Source: JBGCDD01 sp045105075 (lineage in GTDB: Bacteria; Pseudomonadota; Alphaproteobacteria; Rhodobacterales; Rhodobacteraceae). Taken from it: a stretch of 16,121 nucleotides of DNA. Every line of letters begins with the position of its first letter. Position 1 is the stretch's first letter. The stretch lies in assembly GCA_045105075.1 (NCBI GenBank), contig JBGCDD010000185.1, positions 1 to 16,121 of the forward strand. Reading direction: 5' to 3'. The translations under genes were made by a program, and so were the position numbers. The notes under the pieces are model-generated. The model was not told the origin of the DNA, ran no database searches, and was given only the letters and a program-made list of their open reading frames with translations. Positions 8,080-15,360 of the stretch are shown here, piece by piece.

Positions 8080-9114
8080 CTATCTACGTGCAAAAATCAG
8101 CTTTTTTCGCGCCCGGATGCGTTTGGTGGCGGCGTCTGTACCGTCGTGGAAACTGCCAAACCATCGGTCAAGAGGGATCTCTTCCGAGCCATAGTTACAC
8201 TCAAAAAAGCGGTGATGAAGCTGGTGGTGGAACGAGCCGGCCTTGAGCGTTTCGCGATCCTTGACCAGCAGTTTTTCGTATCCCGCATGCGACAGTAGCG
8301 CGCCGAGACTGAGCGAAAACATGTGGAACACCACATGCAACGGATGCGACGGCAAAACGAAGTGGATCAGGATGGACGAAAAGTAAAATAAATGCTCGAG
8401 CGGATGCATCGACAAGCCCGACCAAGGCCCGACATTGACGTTGCGATGGTGCAAGGAGTGGACATGTTTGAACAGCACGGGAATGTGGATCAAACGATGG
8501 ATCCAATAGAAATGAAACGATTGCCAGAACCGGATCAGAAAGAACATCAGCACAAACCAAACGGGCGCTGTTGCGATGCCGGGCAATGTTGGCACCGTGT
8601 TGTTGGCAGCAAGCCAGAAATACAAAACCATCCACGCCGACCAGATGGGAATACCACTGGCGATAGACCAAAACAGGTTGTCCCAAACTTGATTGCCAAA
8701 GGTGAACCGCGCGCTTTGCTCCATCGCCCGGATATCATAGCGCAGGCGCATGTCTTGGCCGGCAAAAACGTAGAGGTATAGATGCAAACCGCCGCCCAGC
8801 ACCACCGATGCGCCCAGATTGATGGCAAAGATCTGCAGCGCCCAGCCCCAGCCAAGGGTTTGCATCGCCACGGTGGTTGGCCAAAAGAAGATCAGCGCGA
8901 TGATGGCAAAGACCATGTGGTTGACCGGGGGCGTCAGCCGAAACCAGCTTCCGATCATCCAGTCGAAGGCCGCTTTTGTTCGGAACGGCAATTCAAAAAC
9001 CGGCGACATGTTGATCGGCAACTTGGGGTGGTGATGCCAAGCCCTCGACATGCCCGCTGGGGCGTCCTGCGATGTGTCCGTCAAAGGCGGCTCTGGGGCA
9101 TTGGGCGGGGGCAT
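8080..9114 (-). CDS. Sterol desaturase / fatty acid hydroxylase-family membrane protein
   Basis: Membrane-bound di-iron oxygenase of 344 residues. The histidine clusters of the fatty acid hydroxylase superfamily are all present: HRLIH (206-210), HSLHH (219-223), HPLEH (237-241) and HHQLHH (296-301), followed by ECNYG. These histidines bind the two irons that activate oxygen for hydroxylation or desaturation of a lipid-like substrate. Hydrophobic segments lie at about 66-86, 92-116, 150-170, 184-203 and 244-275. The start at 9114 is not supported by a clear ribosome site; M22 or M36 could be the true start, since the first 35 residues look poorly conserved. The substrate is unknown. The damaged reductase gene downstream would have been a natural electron donor. 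Confidence 0.88.
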   Translation of the reverse strand: MPPPNAPEPPLTDTSQDAPAGMSRAWHHHPKLPINMSPVFELPFRTKAAFDWMIGSWFRLTPPVNHMVFAIIALIFFWPTTVAMQTLGWGWALQIFAINLGASVVLGGGLHLYLYVFAGQDMRLRYDIRAMEQSARFTFGNQVWDNLFWSIASGIPIWSAWMVLYFWLAANNTVPTLPGIATAPVWFVLMFFLIRFWQSFHFYWIHRLIHIPVLFKHVHSLHHRNVNVGPWSGLSMHPLEHLFYFSSILIHFVLPSHPLHVVFHMFSLSLGALLSHAGYEKLLVKDRETLKAGSFHHQLHHRFFECNYGSEEIPLDRWFGSFHDGTDAATKRIRARKKLIFARR

Positions 9115-9229
9115 GCGGTTCGACTATCAGTTTTACAATGTGGAACTATGGTTTCATTTGATGATATCGCAAGCTGGTCGTCAAGAGTCGTTGCGTGTTC
9201 GCCTCTGCCTTGTTTGGGCCGCACAGACA

Positions 9230-9260
9230 AAAACAGGCCCCGCGAGATGGGGCCTGTTTT
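9230..9260 (-). terminator. Intrinsic terminator of the tau-type operon
   Basis: A perfect 12-bp inverted repeat (AAAACAGGCCCC / GGGGCCTGTTTT) with a 7-nt loop starts 23 nt after the tauC stop and is followed on the minus strand by a T-run. The A-run on the other side means it could also work for plus-strand transcription, but no plus-strand gene needs it here. Confidence 0.93.
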
Positions 9261-9283
9261 CATTTAAATCAAGGCGGTGTTGA

Positions 9284-10558
9284 TCAGGCTTTGCCTTTCC
9301 AAGGCACCAGCAACCGCTCGGCCCACCGCATCAACATGTCAATGCCAAAGCCAATCACGCCGATCAGGATGATGCCCAGGATCACGATGTCGGTGTTCTG
9401 GAAACGCGAGGCAACCATGATCATCATGCCGGCACCTTGTTCCGCCGCGACAAGTTCGGCGGCAACCACGGTGCCCCAACACACCCCCATTGCGACCCGC
9501 GCACCGGTGAAAATCTCGGGCAGGGAATTGGGCACAATGACATAGCGCATGATCTGCCATTTGCTGGCGCCCAGCGAATAGGCCGCATGGACCTTGGAGA
9601 TGTTCACGCCGGACACACCAGAGCGTGCGGCGATCGCCATGATCCACAACGCCGCCAGAAACAGCAGGATGATCTTGCCGGTTTCGCCGATGCCGAACCA
9701 AATGATGACCAGCGGGATCAAAGCCAGAGGCGGAACCGGGCGCATGAATTCAACGATGGGGTCAAACCAGCCACGGAACCAATTGCTGAGCCCCATGGCG
9801 TAGCCCAACGGTATGCCGATAAGCGCCCCAAGCAGGAACCCGGCGATGACCCGGAACAGGGAGTAGCCAAGATGCTCGAACAACGTGAAACTGCGAAAAC
9901 CTTCTTGCAGAATGCGGCCCGTGCGCGCCCAGACGGCCTCGGGGGGAGGCAGGTACAGCGGTTCCATCTGCCAACCACGGTAGGGCGCAAAGTTCGGCGT
10001 TCCTTTGTCCGACAGGGTGACAGCCCCACCGCTGGTTTTGACGGTCTCGCCGCGTGCAATGGGTGTGCCATTGATCGCAACAACTTCTGCGCCATCCTTT
10101 TTCGAAATATCGTCATTTCTGTCGACCCGAACAAGGCCGGTCCGCCATTTGGCGATGGCTACGGAGTCGTTTTTGGCGAAACCATCGCCCGGCTCAACTT
10201 CGGGTGCTTCGGTTTCTATTTCGCGCGGGTGCACAACAATTGTAACGGTGGCATCATCGCGTTCGCCGTTTGCTTCAGCGGTATAGGTGAATTCAGTGGT
10301 GCCAAGAAACGGCGCGGGCGCGTGCAGAAAGCCGGGCAACAGGCTGGATCCGGTGAACATGCCCCAGATCAGGAACAAGGTCAGGATCGAAATCACACCG
10401 GCCCAACGGTTGGGGCGCCCCGCACTTTCATCGCCAAACGTCACCGTTTTGAGCGAGGTATAATCCTTGACGGTCGCGCGATGAACGACCTTGGTGATGA
10501 TGAAATACGAGGCGATGAAAATACCAAAGTAGATGCCTAGAACGACAAATCCGGTCAT
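9284..10558 (-). CDS. tauC: Taurine-type ABC transporter permease with large extracytoplasmic insert
   Basis: Inner-membrane permease of 424 residues for the TauABC-type importer. The last 200 residues are an ordinary TauC/SsuC-type BPD_transp_1 domain with the EAA loop at about 325-349 (AAYSLGASKWQIMRYVIVP) and the conserved region before it (FMRPVPPLALIPLVIIWFGIGE, 271-292). Ordinary TauC proteins have about 275 residues. Here an N-terminal membrane helix (1-22), a second (about 52-74), and a polar, probably periplasmic domain (about 85-200) are added. This extended form is known from marine alphaproteobacterial taurine importers. The start has an excellent GGAGGA ribosome site located inside tauB and overlaps the tauB stop as ATGA. 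The transport family is certain; taurine as substrate is inferred from the binding protein. Confidence 0.85.
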   Translation of the reverse strand: MTGFVVLGIYFGIFIASYFIITKVVHRATVKDYTSLKTVTFGDESAGRPNRWAGVISILTLFLIWGMFTGSSLLPGFLHAPAPFLGTTEFTYTAEANGERDDATVTIVVHPREIETEAPEVEPGDGFAKNDSVAIAKWRTGLVRVDRNDDISKKDGAEVVAINGTPIARGETVKTSGGAVTLSDKGTPNFAPYRGWQMEPLYLPPPEAVWARTGRILQEGFRSFTLFEHLGYSLFRVIAGFLLGALIGIPLGYAMGLSNWFRGWFDPIVEFMRPVPPLALIPLVIIWFGIGETGKIILLFLAALWIMAIAARSGVSGVNISKVHAAYSLGASKWQIMRYVIVPNSLPEIFTGARVAMGVCWGTVVAAELVAAEQGAGMMIMVASRFQNTDIVILGIILIGVIGFGIDMLMRWAERLLVPWKGKA

Positions 10559-11361
10559 GCGCTTTCCTCCGTCCGGCCCATAATCTCTTCTTCCATGTCC
10601 CAGATCATGGCGAGGATCTCATCGCGCTTTTTGCCAAAGTCTTCGTGCTTTTTCACTTCCCGCAGGTCCTGCCCGACTCCAAGTTCGGCAAATGGCAGGC
10701 GGTATTCCTTGTGAATGCGGCCCGGTCGCGGCGCCATGACGATAAGGCGTTCGCCCAACAACAGCGCTTCTTCCACTGAGTGGGTGATCAGAATGATCGT
10801 CTTGCCGGTCTCTTTCCACAGCTTCAGCACAAGGCTTTGCATTTTCTCGCGGGTCAGCGCGTCCAGCGCGCCCAAAGGTTCGTCCATCAAAATCACATCG
10901 GGGTCATTGGCCAGACAGCGGGCCAGTGCGACACGCTGCTGCATGCCGCCGGACAATTCGTAAACCGCTTTGTCTTTGAAGTCCTGAAGGCCCACGACAT
11001 CCAGCAAGTGGTTCACAATCTGGGATTTTTCGGCCTTGGCCATGCCCTTCATAGAGGGGCCAAAACCGACATTTTCGCGCACCGACATCCATTCGAACAA
11101 CGCGCCCTTTTGGAACACCATGCCGCGTTCGGCGTCGGGGCCGTGGATCTCATGCCCGTTCAGCACCAGTTTGCCGTTGGTCTGTGCCAGAAATCCGGCA
11201 ACGATGTTCAAAAGTGTGGTCTTGCCACAGCCTGATGGGCCAAGGATGCTCATCAATTCACCGGGTTTCAGATCAAGAGAAACATTTTCCAAAGCTTGCA
11301 CAAAAGTGCCGTTCGGCAGGTCAAAACGCATTGAAATGTCTTGCAGGGACAACCCGGACAT
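10555..11361 (-). CDS. tauB: Taurine-type ABC transporter ATP-binding protein
   Basis: Cytoplasmic ATPase of 268 residues. Walker A GPSGCGKTT (41-49), Q-loop Q84, signature LSGGMQQR (136-143), Walker B VILMDEP (156-162, catalytic E161) and the switch histidine H194 (ITHS) are all intact, and the order and spacing are those of the nitrate/sulfonate/taurine family. I place the start at 11361 because GGGAGAAAG lies about 5 nt upstream; the ATG five codons earlier (11376) has no ribosome site and would bury this one. The gene sits 110 nt after tauA, behind a hairpin, and is coupled to tauC by an ATGA overlap. Confidence 0.92.
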   Translation of the reverse strand: MSGLSLQDISMRFDLPNGTFVQALENVSLDLKPGELMSILGPSGCGKTTLLNIVAGFLAQTNGKLVLNGHEIHGPDAERGMVFQKGALFEWMSVRENVGFGPSMKGMAKAEKSQIVNHLLDVVGLQDFKDKAVYELSGGMQQRVALARCLANDPDVILMDEPLGALDALTREKMQSLVLKLWKETGKTIILITHSVEEALLLGERLIVMAPRPGRIHKEYRLPFAELGVGQDLREVKKHEDFGKKRDEILAMIWDMEEEIMGRTEESA

Positions 11362-11401
11362 TAGACTTTCTCCCATCTGTTTGTGGTGATTTTGGCGCGA
11401 A

Positions 11402-11428
11402 ACCCGACCGCCTCAAAGACGGTCGGGT
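11402..11428 (-). promoter_or_regulatory. Hairpin between tauA and tauB
   Basis: A perfect 9-bp inverted repeat (ACCCGACCG / CGGTCGGGT) with a 9-nt loop lies in the 110-nt gap after the binding-protein gene and is followed on the minus strand by only three T residues. It is probably a partial attenuator or an RNA-stabilising hairpin that keeps tauA message in excess, as inferred for the hairpin in the other importer operon of this window. Confidence 0.65.
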
Positions 11429-11471
11429 GATAGAAAAGAGGCGCAAAGTGTCCCTTGCGCTTCTTGGTGTC

Positions 11472-12470
11472 TTACATGCCTTTGGCAGCTTCCAAAGGCC
11501 CGGTGTTCAATGCGCCTTCGTAGCTGTCCAATGCGGAGTCGATTGAACCGGCTTCAACAAACACATCTGCAACGCCCTTCATGAACGGCGCGGCGGTGCC
11601 GCCCAGCCATGCACCGGAAAGCTGCTCTTCGATGGTTGGGAAGGACATTGTGGAAATGGCCGACTTGGCCGCTGCCACGTCCATGCCTGCTTCTTTGGCG
11701 ATCACGGCCAGCTTTTCGTCAGATGGGTTCGCGGCCCATGCGGCGTTTGCGTCGGCTGTCACTTTCAGGAATTTCGCCAGCGTGTCACCGCTTTCGGCAG
11801 CAAAGGAGGCGGGAACCGAAGTGACGTCAAAGACCAGAATGCCGATCTCTTGCTTGGCAGCACCATCCAGCAGAACGTCGCCGACTTCCTGCATGCGCGC
11901 CCAACCACCGCCGTAACCACAGGCGAAATCAACGGCTTTTTGAGCCAGTGCGTTTGCGCCTTCGGGCGGAGGCATGTCAACGATCTGCAGGCTGTCCAGC
12001 GGCACGCCGAAATGGTCCATCTGGCGGATAAAGCTGTAATGCGCCGCGGTTCCCAGTGGCACGGCAACCTTTTTGCCAGCCAGCTCGCCTGCGGAGTCAA
12101 GATCGATCTCCAGATCAGAATGGACCGCACAGCCCTGGTTTTCGGCATAGCTTACAGCCACGTCAACCAGCTGCAGATCCTCACCACCCGAAGCGGCAAC
12201 CACGAAGGGTGGCAGACCCTGGGACAGCGAAATCTGAACATCACCGGACGCCATCGCAGCCGACATCGCAACGCCGGTTTCAAACGAAACCCAGTTCACT
12301 TTCATGCCGAGCGCTTCATCATAGGCGCCCGATGCTTTGGCAACCATCATGGGCATCGGCCACTCAAGAAAGTAGCCAACGGTGATTTCGCCGTGACCAC
12401 CTGCAAACCCGGACGTTGCGGAAATCGCTGTCATGGCGCCGGCAATCATGCCGAGTGTGTACTTCTTCAT
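11472..12470 (-). CDS. tauA: Taurine-type ABC transporter periplasmic binding protein
   Basis: Secreted binding protein of 332 residues. The start at 12470 gives a normal signal peptide (MKKYTLGMIAGAMTAISAT.., cut after GFA, about residue 23) and has AGGGAGA about 6 nt upstream; the ATG six codons earlier has neither. The mature protein begins GEITVGYFLEWPMPMM and continues with the NMT1/TauA-type pattern (GVAMSAAMASGDVQISLSQG, VAVPLGTAAHYSF, FMKGVADVFVEAGSI). These stretches resemble roseobacter/Paracoccus TauA as I remember it, rather than SsuA. It is the first gene of the importer operon. The downstream enzymes of taurine breakdown (Tpa, Xsc, Pta) are absent from the window and the usual TauR regulator is replaced by an IclR-type one, so a related sulfonate or amine is possible. 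Confidence 0.82.
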   Translation of the reverse strand: MKKYTLGMIAGAMTAISATSGFAGGHGEITVGYFLEWPMPMMVAKASGAYDEALGMKVNWVSFETGVAMSAAMASGDVQISLSQGLPPFVVAASGGEDLQLVDVAVSYAENQGCAVHSDLEIDLDSAGELAGKKVAVPLGTAAHYSFIRQMDHFGVPLDSLQIVDMPPPEGANALAQKAVDFACGYGGGWARMQEVGDVLLDGAAKQEIGILVFDVTSVPASFAAESGDTLAKFLKVTADANAAWAANPSDEKLAVIAKEAGMDVAAAKSAISTMSFPTIEEQLSGAWLGGTAAPFMKGVADVFVEAGSIDSALDSYEGALNTGPLEAAKGM

Positions 12471-12728
12471 TCTGTTCTCCCTGAACATTTTTTATTGGTT
12501 GGGACACGATTAGTTTCAGATTATGAAACCGGCGTTCCGCGATTCGAGGCTACGTTTGAGTCAACGGCCCCGTCAATGACTATTACGCAAATCGGATTGA
12601 GCGCACAACAAAATGCCTCCTTGGGCCAAGCCCTTGCCCTAAAAGTCCGGTAAACAGGCAGTGAACTGAAATCAGGTGTCTTCAAAGATCGCGCGCCCGG
12701 CCTGATGTTTCACAAAGTTGGCCTAGGT
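12471..12728 (-). promoter_or_regulatory. tauA upstream region (258 nt) between the IclR-type gene and tauA
   Basis: No gene was found here. It holds the candidate operator at 12513-12529 and, reading the minus strand, two TTGAC hexamer-like boxes spaced 12 nt start to start (plus-strand positions 12571-12576 and 12559-12564) that could be -35 elements; no matching -10 box at proper spacing is obvious. The TAATCT inside the operator palindrome resembles a -10 box but has no good -35 partner. Confidence 0.4.
12513..12529. promoter_or_regulatory. Candidate IclR-type operator upstream of tauA
   Basis: A perfect inverted repeat GTTTCA-GATTA-TGAAAC whose near edge is 43 nt before the tauA start codon. 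Operators of IclR-family proteins are short palindromes, and the family member KdgR uses TGAAAC/GTTTCA half-sites, though in the opposite arrangement. An imperfect second copy lies upstream of the IclR-type gene. The palindrome is seen directly; binding by the neighbouring regulator is inferred. Confidence 0.55.
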
Positions 12729-13499
12729 TCAGCCTGTCTGATGTGGCGCAACGCCGCCGATCAGTTCGGTCACGCGCGCAGCAGAGGCTTTGAGCTCGGA
12801 ACTCCAGCCCAGCAGGTCATCGATCGTGTGGCGCGGATAAACTGTCCAGATGTTCAAAACAGCGACAGGTTCGCCCAGGTAGTTGAAAATCGGCGACGAA
12901 ATTCCGACGAAGTGATCATATTCTTCGCGATCATTTTTCCCAAATCCGTGTTCTCTTACAAATGCAAGCTCGGCTTTGAACTCTTCAAGCGATGTGATGG
13001 ATCGATCCGTAAACTTTTGAAAATTATAGTTTTTTAAAAGCGCCTCAAGCACTTTGGCCGGGTAATAGGCGAACAAAGCTTTCCCGGACGCAGAGCAGTG
13101 GACAGGATCATGCATTCCCGGCCGTTGCACGCCCCCCATGGAATGCGTCGTTTCCAAAACACGCAGGTAGATGACTTCGCTCCCCCTCGGGACGCCGATT
13201 GTCACGTTTGCGTCGTACAAATCAAACAGGCGGATCATTTCATCAAGAGCGATGTCCTGAACATCGTAACCACCATAGGCATTGCGCACCAAATCAAAGA
13301 CCCGGGGCCCGAGCAGATAGACCTTTTTGTGAGGATCGTAACGCAGCATCCGTTCTTCGACACCAATGCCCAAAAGCCGGTGGATCGTGCTTTTGTTGAA
13401 GCCGGTCTTTTCGACAATTTCAGAGAAGGACATGGGCTTTTGCGCTTCGCTGATCACAGATAAAAGCGCTAAAATCTTGGTAACAATAGAGCTTTTCAC
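12729..13499 (-). CDS. IclR-family transcriptional regulator
   Basis: DNA-binding regulator of 256 residues. Residues 1-60 form the winged helix-turn-helix (SFSEIVEKTGFNKSTIHRLL at about 24-43 covers the recognition region). The remainder is the IclR ligand-binding domain, with typical stretches HCSASGKALFAY and the late GISSPIFNYLGEPVAVLNI. The length is normal. The start codon is GTG (13499-13497), not ATG, and has no strong ribosome site. The gene lies directly upstream of tauA on the same strand with a 258-nt gap, so it most likely controls the tau-type operon in response to its substrate or a breakdown product. A pair of related palindromes upstream of both genes supports this and suggests autoregulation. 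Confidence 0.9.
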   Translation of the reverse strand: MKSSIVTKILALLSVISEAQKPMSFSEIVEKTGFNKSTIHRLLGIGVEERMLRYDPHKKVYLLGPRVFDLVRNAYGGYDVQDIALDEMIRLFDLYDANVTIGVPRGSEVIYLRVLETTHSMGGVQRPGMHDPVHCSASGKALFAYYPAKVLEALLKNYNFQKFTDRSITSLEEFKAELAFVREHGFGKNDREEYDHFVGISSPIFNYLGEPVAVLNIWTVYPRHTIDDLLGWSSELKASAARVTELIGGVAPHQTG

Positions 13500-13928
13500 C
13501 GGGAGAACCTGTAAGTTGCGGCTGGCTTTGGTCGATCTGAGACACGCACAGTTCAGCAGACAAAAGCAGCAATTTCAGAAAAATGAAACAAGAATATTGC
13601 ATTTCGAAACATTCCGGTGTGTGGAACAGCAAAACAGCGCGGGAGATCGCGATGTTCAGCCAGCGATTGCCGTTTGCGGTGACCTTATGCCTGCGCCCGC
13701 ATCGCGATGGTTCTGGGCGTTTGCGGTCTAAGGCGTTTCATGCCTTTTGCAAACCCGGCACAGGATGGTGTGGCGTGCGGCATGTGAATGACTTGAAACT
13801 GTGATCTGGTTTACATACGCCGCCGGCCCACTCGGGCATAGTCACTGCATGAGCGACGAAAACTTGGGACCGTCCTGACACAGGGTCAGCCCAGGTGATC
13901 AGATCAACAGCGGGTTCGGGGAAATAAA
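13500..13928. other. 429-nt intergenic region between the IclR-type gene and the Hcp-like gene
   Basis: This stretch must hold the divergent promoters of the two flanking genes. Seen in it: the second, imperfect GTTTCA-type palindrome (13573-13589), the 8-bp palindrome TTTCGAAA at 13602-13609, and TTCC-N7-GGAA at 13612-13626, all within about 130 nt of the regulator start. Open frames here (for example 13583-13804 plus) have unconvincing composition and no support. No tRNA or other RNA gene was recognised. Confidence 0.5.
13573..13589. promoter_or_regulatory. Second candidate IclR-type operator, upstream of the regulator gene
   Basis: TTTCA-GAAAAA-TGAAAC, an imperfect copy of the tauA-side palindrome (spacer 6 instead of 5, first G missing), about 74 nt upstream of the GTG start. 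It is compatible with autoregulation, but the half-sites are A/T-rich and a chance match is possible. Confidence 0.35.
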
Positions 13929-14255
13929 ATGCCAAAGTATGAATTGAAAAACGTCTACGTCACCTCCTACGCCACAAACGGCTCGTCGGGCGATAACAGC
14001 AAGATGGGCCTAACCGGCGAGGCAGAAGGCAGCGAAACGCAAGGCGGCTTTTCATACGAAGAGATCAAGGTCAGATACCCCACCCTGGATCCCGCGAAGC
14101 CTAAAGCGGATCAGTCGGCCGAAGAATTCGTCTTTGCGATGATGGGTCAAACCGACAGTGGTGATGACAACGGGCGTGATATTGACCCGGATGGTCTTTA
14201 TGTCGACATGCCCGAAGCGAGCGCTCCGTTTGTCGATGATGTTTTCATCTTCTAA
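13929..14255 (+). CDS. Small acidic protein resembling the C-terminal half of Hcp (type VI secretion tube protein)
   Basis: A 108-residue protein preceded by a good ribosome site (GGGGAAATAAA before the ATG). Residues 1-50 read YELKNVYVTSYATNGSSGD, then FSYEEIKVRYP, the same order as the last beta strands of Hcp1-family proteins, in which an LK(N/D)V-VSSY-GSGG stretch is followed by a (F)-(N)F-(K/E)I-V-Y strand. The usual first half of Hcp (about 90 residues) is missing, and an in-frame TGA at 13896 rules out a longer start in this frame. The tail (about 76-108) is very acidic. No signal peptide. No other type VI gene is in the window. It could be a truncated Hcp, a free-standing relative, or a chance-similar beta protein; an intact tube ring subunit is unlikely. 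Confidence 0.5.
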   Translation: MPKYELKNVYVTSYATNGSSGDNSKMGLTGEAEGSETQGGFSYEEIKVRYPTLDPAKPKADQSAEEFVFAMMGQTDSGDDNGRDIDPDGLYVDMPEASAPFVDDVFIF

Positions 14256-14514
14256 CGTCCAAACGTTCGTGGCGCGATAGCAGATCGCCATCCAAGATGG
14301 GATTTGGTTCCATGCGGGGGGCATGACCGGGTGATCAGCGCCCCTGTTTTCGCGGCGTTTGATAGGCGCTTGGATCCGCAAAGCATTTTTGAAAACGCAT
14401 ATTATTGGCGCGTGACTGTGAGGCCCGAGACCCGAGACCCGTTGAGCCTAAGGCTGTCGGACTGTTGCGCAAGAGTTCAGATCGGTGTGCCCCTCCTTGC
14501 CGTGGACCGTAAAC
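14256..14514. other. 259-nt region between the Hcp-like gene and the IS end
   Basis: No gene recognised. It contains a weak hairpin just after the Hcp-like stop (AACGT-CCAA-ACGTT, 14255-14268 region) and a short tandem repeat of CCCGAGA at 14424-14441. No copy of the hairpin element found in the adjoining IS was seen. Confidence 0.4.
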
Positions 14515-14547
14515 TGAGCCGCGCCGTATTTGCCGGAGGCTGATTTG
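14515..14547 (+). repeat. Probable terminal inverted repeat of the IS3-family element
   Basis: The sequence begins TGAGCCGCGCCGTATTTG and ends just before the orfB stop region, matching the position and general form of IS3-family ends. The partner repeat is outside the window, so it is called from resemblance and position only. Confidence 0.6.
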
Positions 14548-14863
14548 TCTTGGTTACGCGGCTATGTCTGCTCTTTGCAGAGCTGCGTGGAAGGTTGCCT
14601 CGACCTCTGCTGGCGGGATGGTCCCGATAGGCTCCAGCAAGCGGCGATTGGTGAACCATTCGACCCATTCCAAGGTGGCGTATTCCACAGCCTCAAAACT
14701 GCGCCAGGGGCCACGCCGGTGAATAACCTCTGCTTTGAACAGGCCGTTGATCGTTTCCGCCAGGGCGTTGTCTGAGGTGCCCCCAACGCTGCCGACAGAC
14801 GGGGCGATCCTCGCCTCGGCCAGTCGTTCGGTGTCCTTGATCGACAGATATTGCGACCCGCGG

Positions 14864-14909
14864 TCCATTGCCCGGCAGTGCATTCCTAAAAGGAATGTCA
14901 CGAGAGGGG
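14864..14909 (+). repeat. Hairpin element copy A
   Basis: TCC, then ATTGCCCGGCAG, then a variable stem-loop CATTCC-TAAAA-GGAATG with an outer TG/CA pair and one bulged T, then CGAGAGGGG. It sits between the codons for S and the catalytic D of HHSDRGSQY; the net insertion is 43 nt. Orientation is antisense to the transposase. Confidence 0.8.
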
Positions 14910-15007
14910 GAGTGATGCACCAGCTGATCCTGTGCGGGCCTGCGTTGATGAATCGCTTGTTCCAATGCATCGAGGACAAATCCGGCCGTGGCCGTGCGAC
15001 TGACACG

Positions 15008-15107
15008 TCCCATTGCCCGGCAGGCGATTTGCGTCACGCCAGAGGCGTGCTTTCAGCACGATGCCAGAGGCGTGCTTTCAGCACGACGCAAATCTGGCGA
15101 GAGGGGG
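15008..15107 (+). repeat. Hairpin element copy B, enlarged by a 25-nt tandem duplication
   Basis: TCCC, ATTGCCCGGCAG, then a 9-bp stem GATTTGCGT (15026-15034) / ACGCAAATC (15086-15094), then a bulged T and CGAGAGGGGG. The loop of this stem holds two copies of a 24-nt unit (15038-15061 and 15063-15086, period 25), each with its own CGTGC-TTTCA-GCACG hairpin. Net insertion is about 96 nt in the G-W-R-V-S stretch of OrfB. Antisense to the transposase. Confidence 0.8.
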
Positions 15108-15164
15108 CCAACAATGCGGCGGGCAAAGACTTTAATGACGAAGGCAACATACACAAACCCCTGC

Positions 15165-15206
15165 CCCCATTCGTGACATTGCTTTGCAATGCACTGCCGG
15201 GCAGTG
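15165..15206 (-). repeat. Hairpin element copy C
   Basis: Minus strand: CACTGCCCGGCAG, stem-loop TG-CATTGC-AAA-GCAATG-T-CA, then CGAATGGGG. It is nearly the same as copy A except that two stem pairs changed together (CATTCC/GGAATG to CATTGC/GCAATG). Net insertion about 39 nt, in frame, between VAT and QGFVYV of OrfB. Sense to the transposase. Confidence 0.8.
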
Positions 15207-15232
15207 GTCGCGACATGGGTGAAGTCGCTGAC

Positions 15233-15272
15233 CTCGCACCCGGTAGGCGATGCTTGCATCGCCGTAAGGGCA
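15233..15272 (+). repeat. Hairpin element copy H (divergent)
   Basis: CTCGCACCCGGTAG, stem-loop GCGATG-CTTG-CATCGC, then CGTAAGGG. It differs from the consensus in both conserved parts, but the architecture and size (about 37 nt net) are the same. It interrupts NVLW-VSDF of OrfB next to the first catalytic D. Antisense to the transposase. Confidence 0.6.
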
Positions 15273-15320
15273 CAGTACGTTTGGCGCTGGCGCACGGAAC
15301 TGACGGTTCACTTTGTCCAA

Positions 15321-15360
15321 TCCCTGCCCGGCAGCACATGCGTAGCATGTGCGAGAGGGG
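15321..15360 (+). repeat. Hairpin element copy D
   Basis: TCCCTGCCCGGCAG, an 8-bp stem-loop GCACATGC-GTA-GCATGTGC sharing its first and last base with the conserved parts, then GAGAGGGG. Net insertion about 37 nt, between PCPL and DKVNRQF of OrfB. Antisense to the transposase. Confidence 0.8.

Noticed and set aside
13583..13804. Small plus-strand open frame of 73 codons upstream of the Hcp-like gene
   Set aside because: No ribosome site, no domain and unlikely composition; it most likely occurs by chance.
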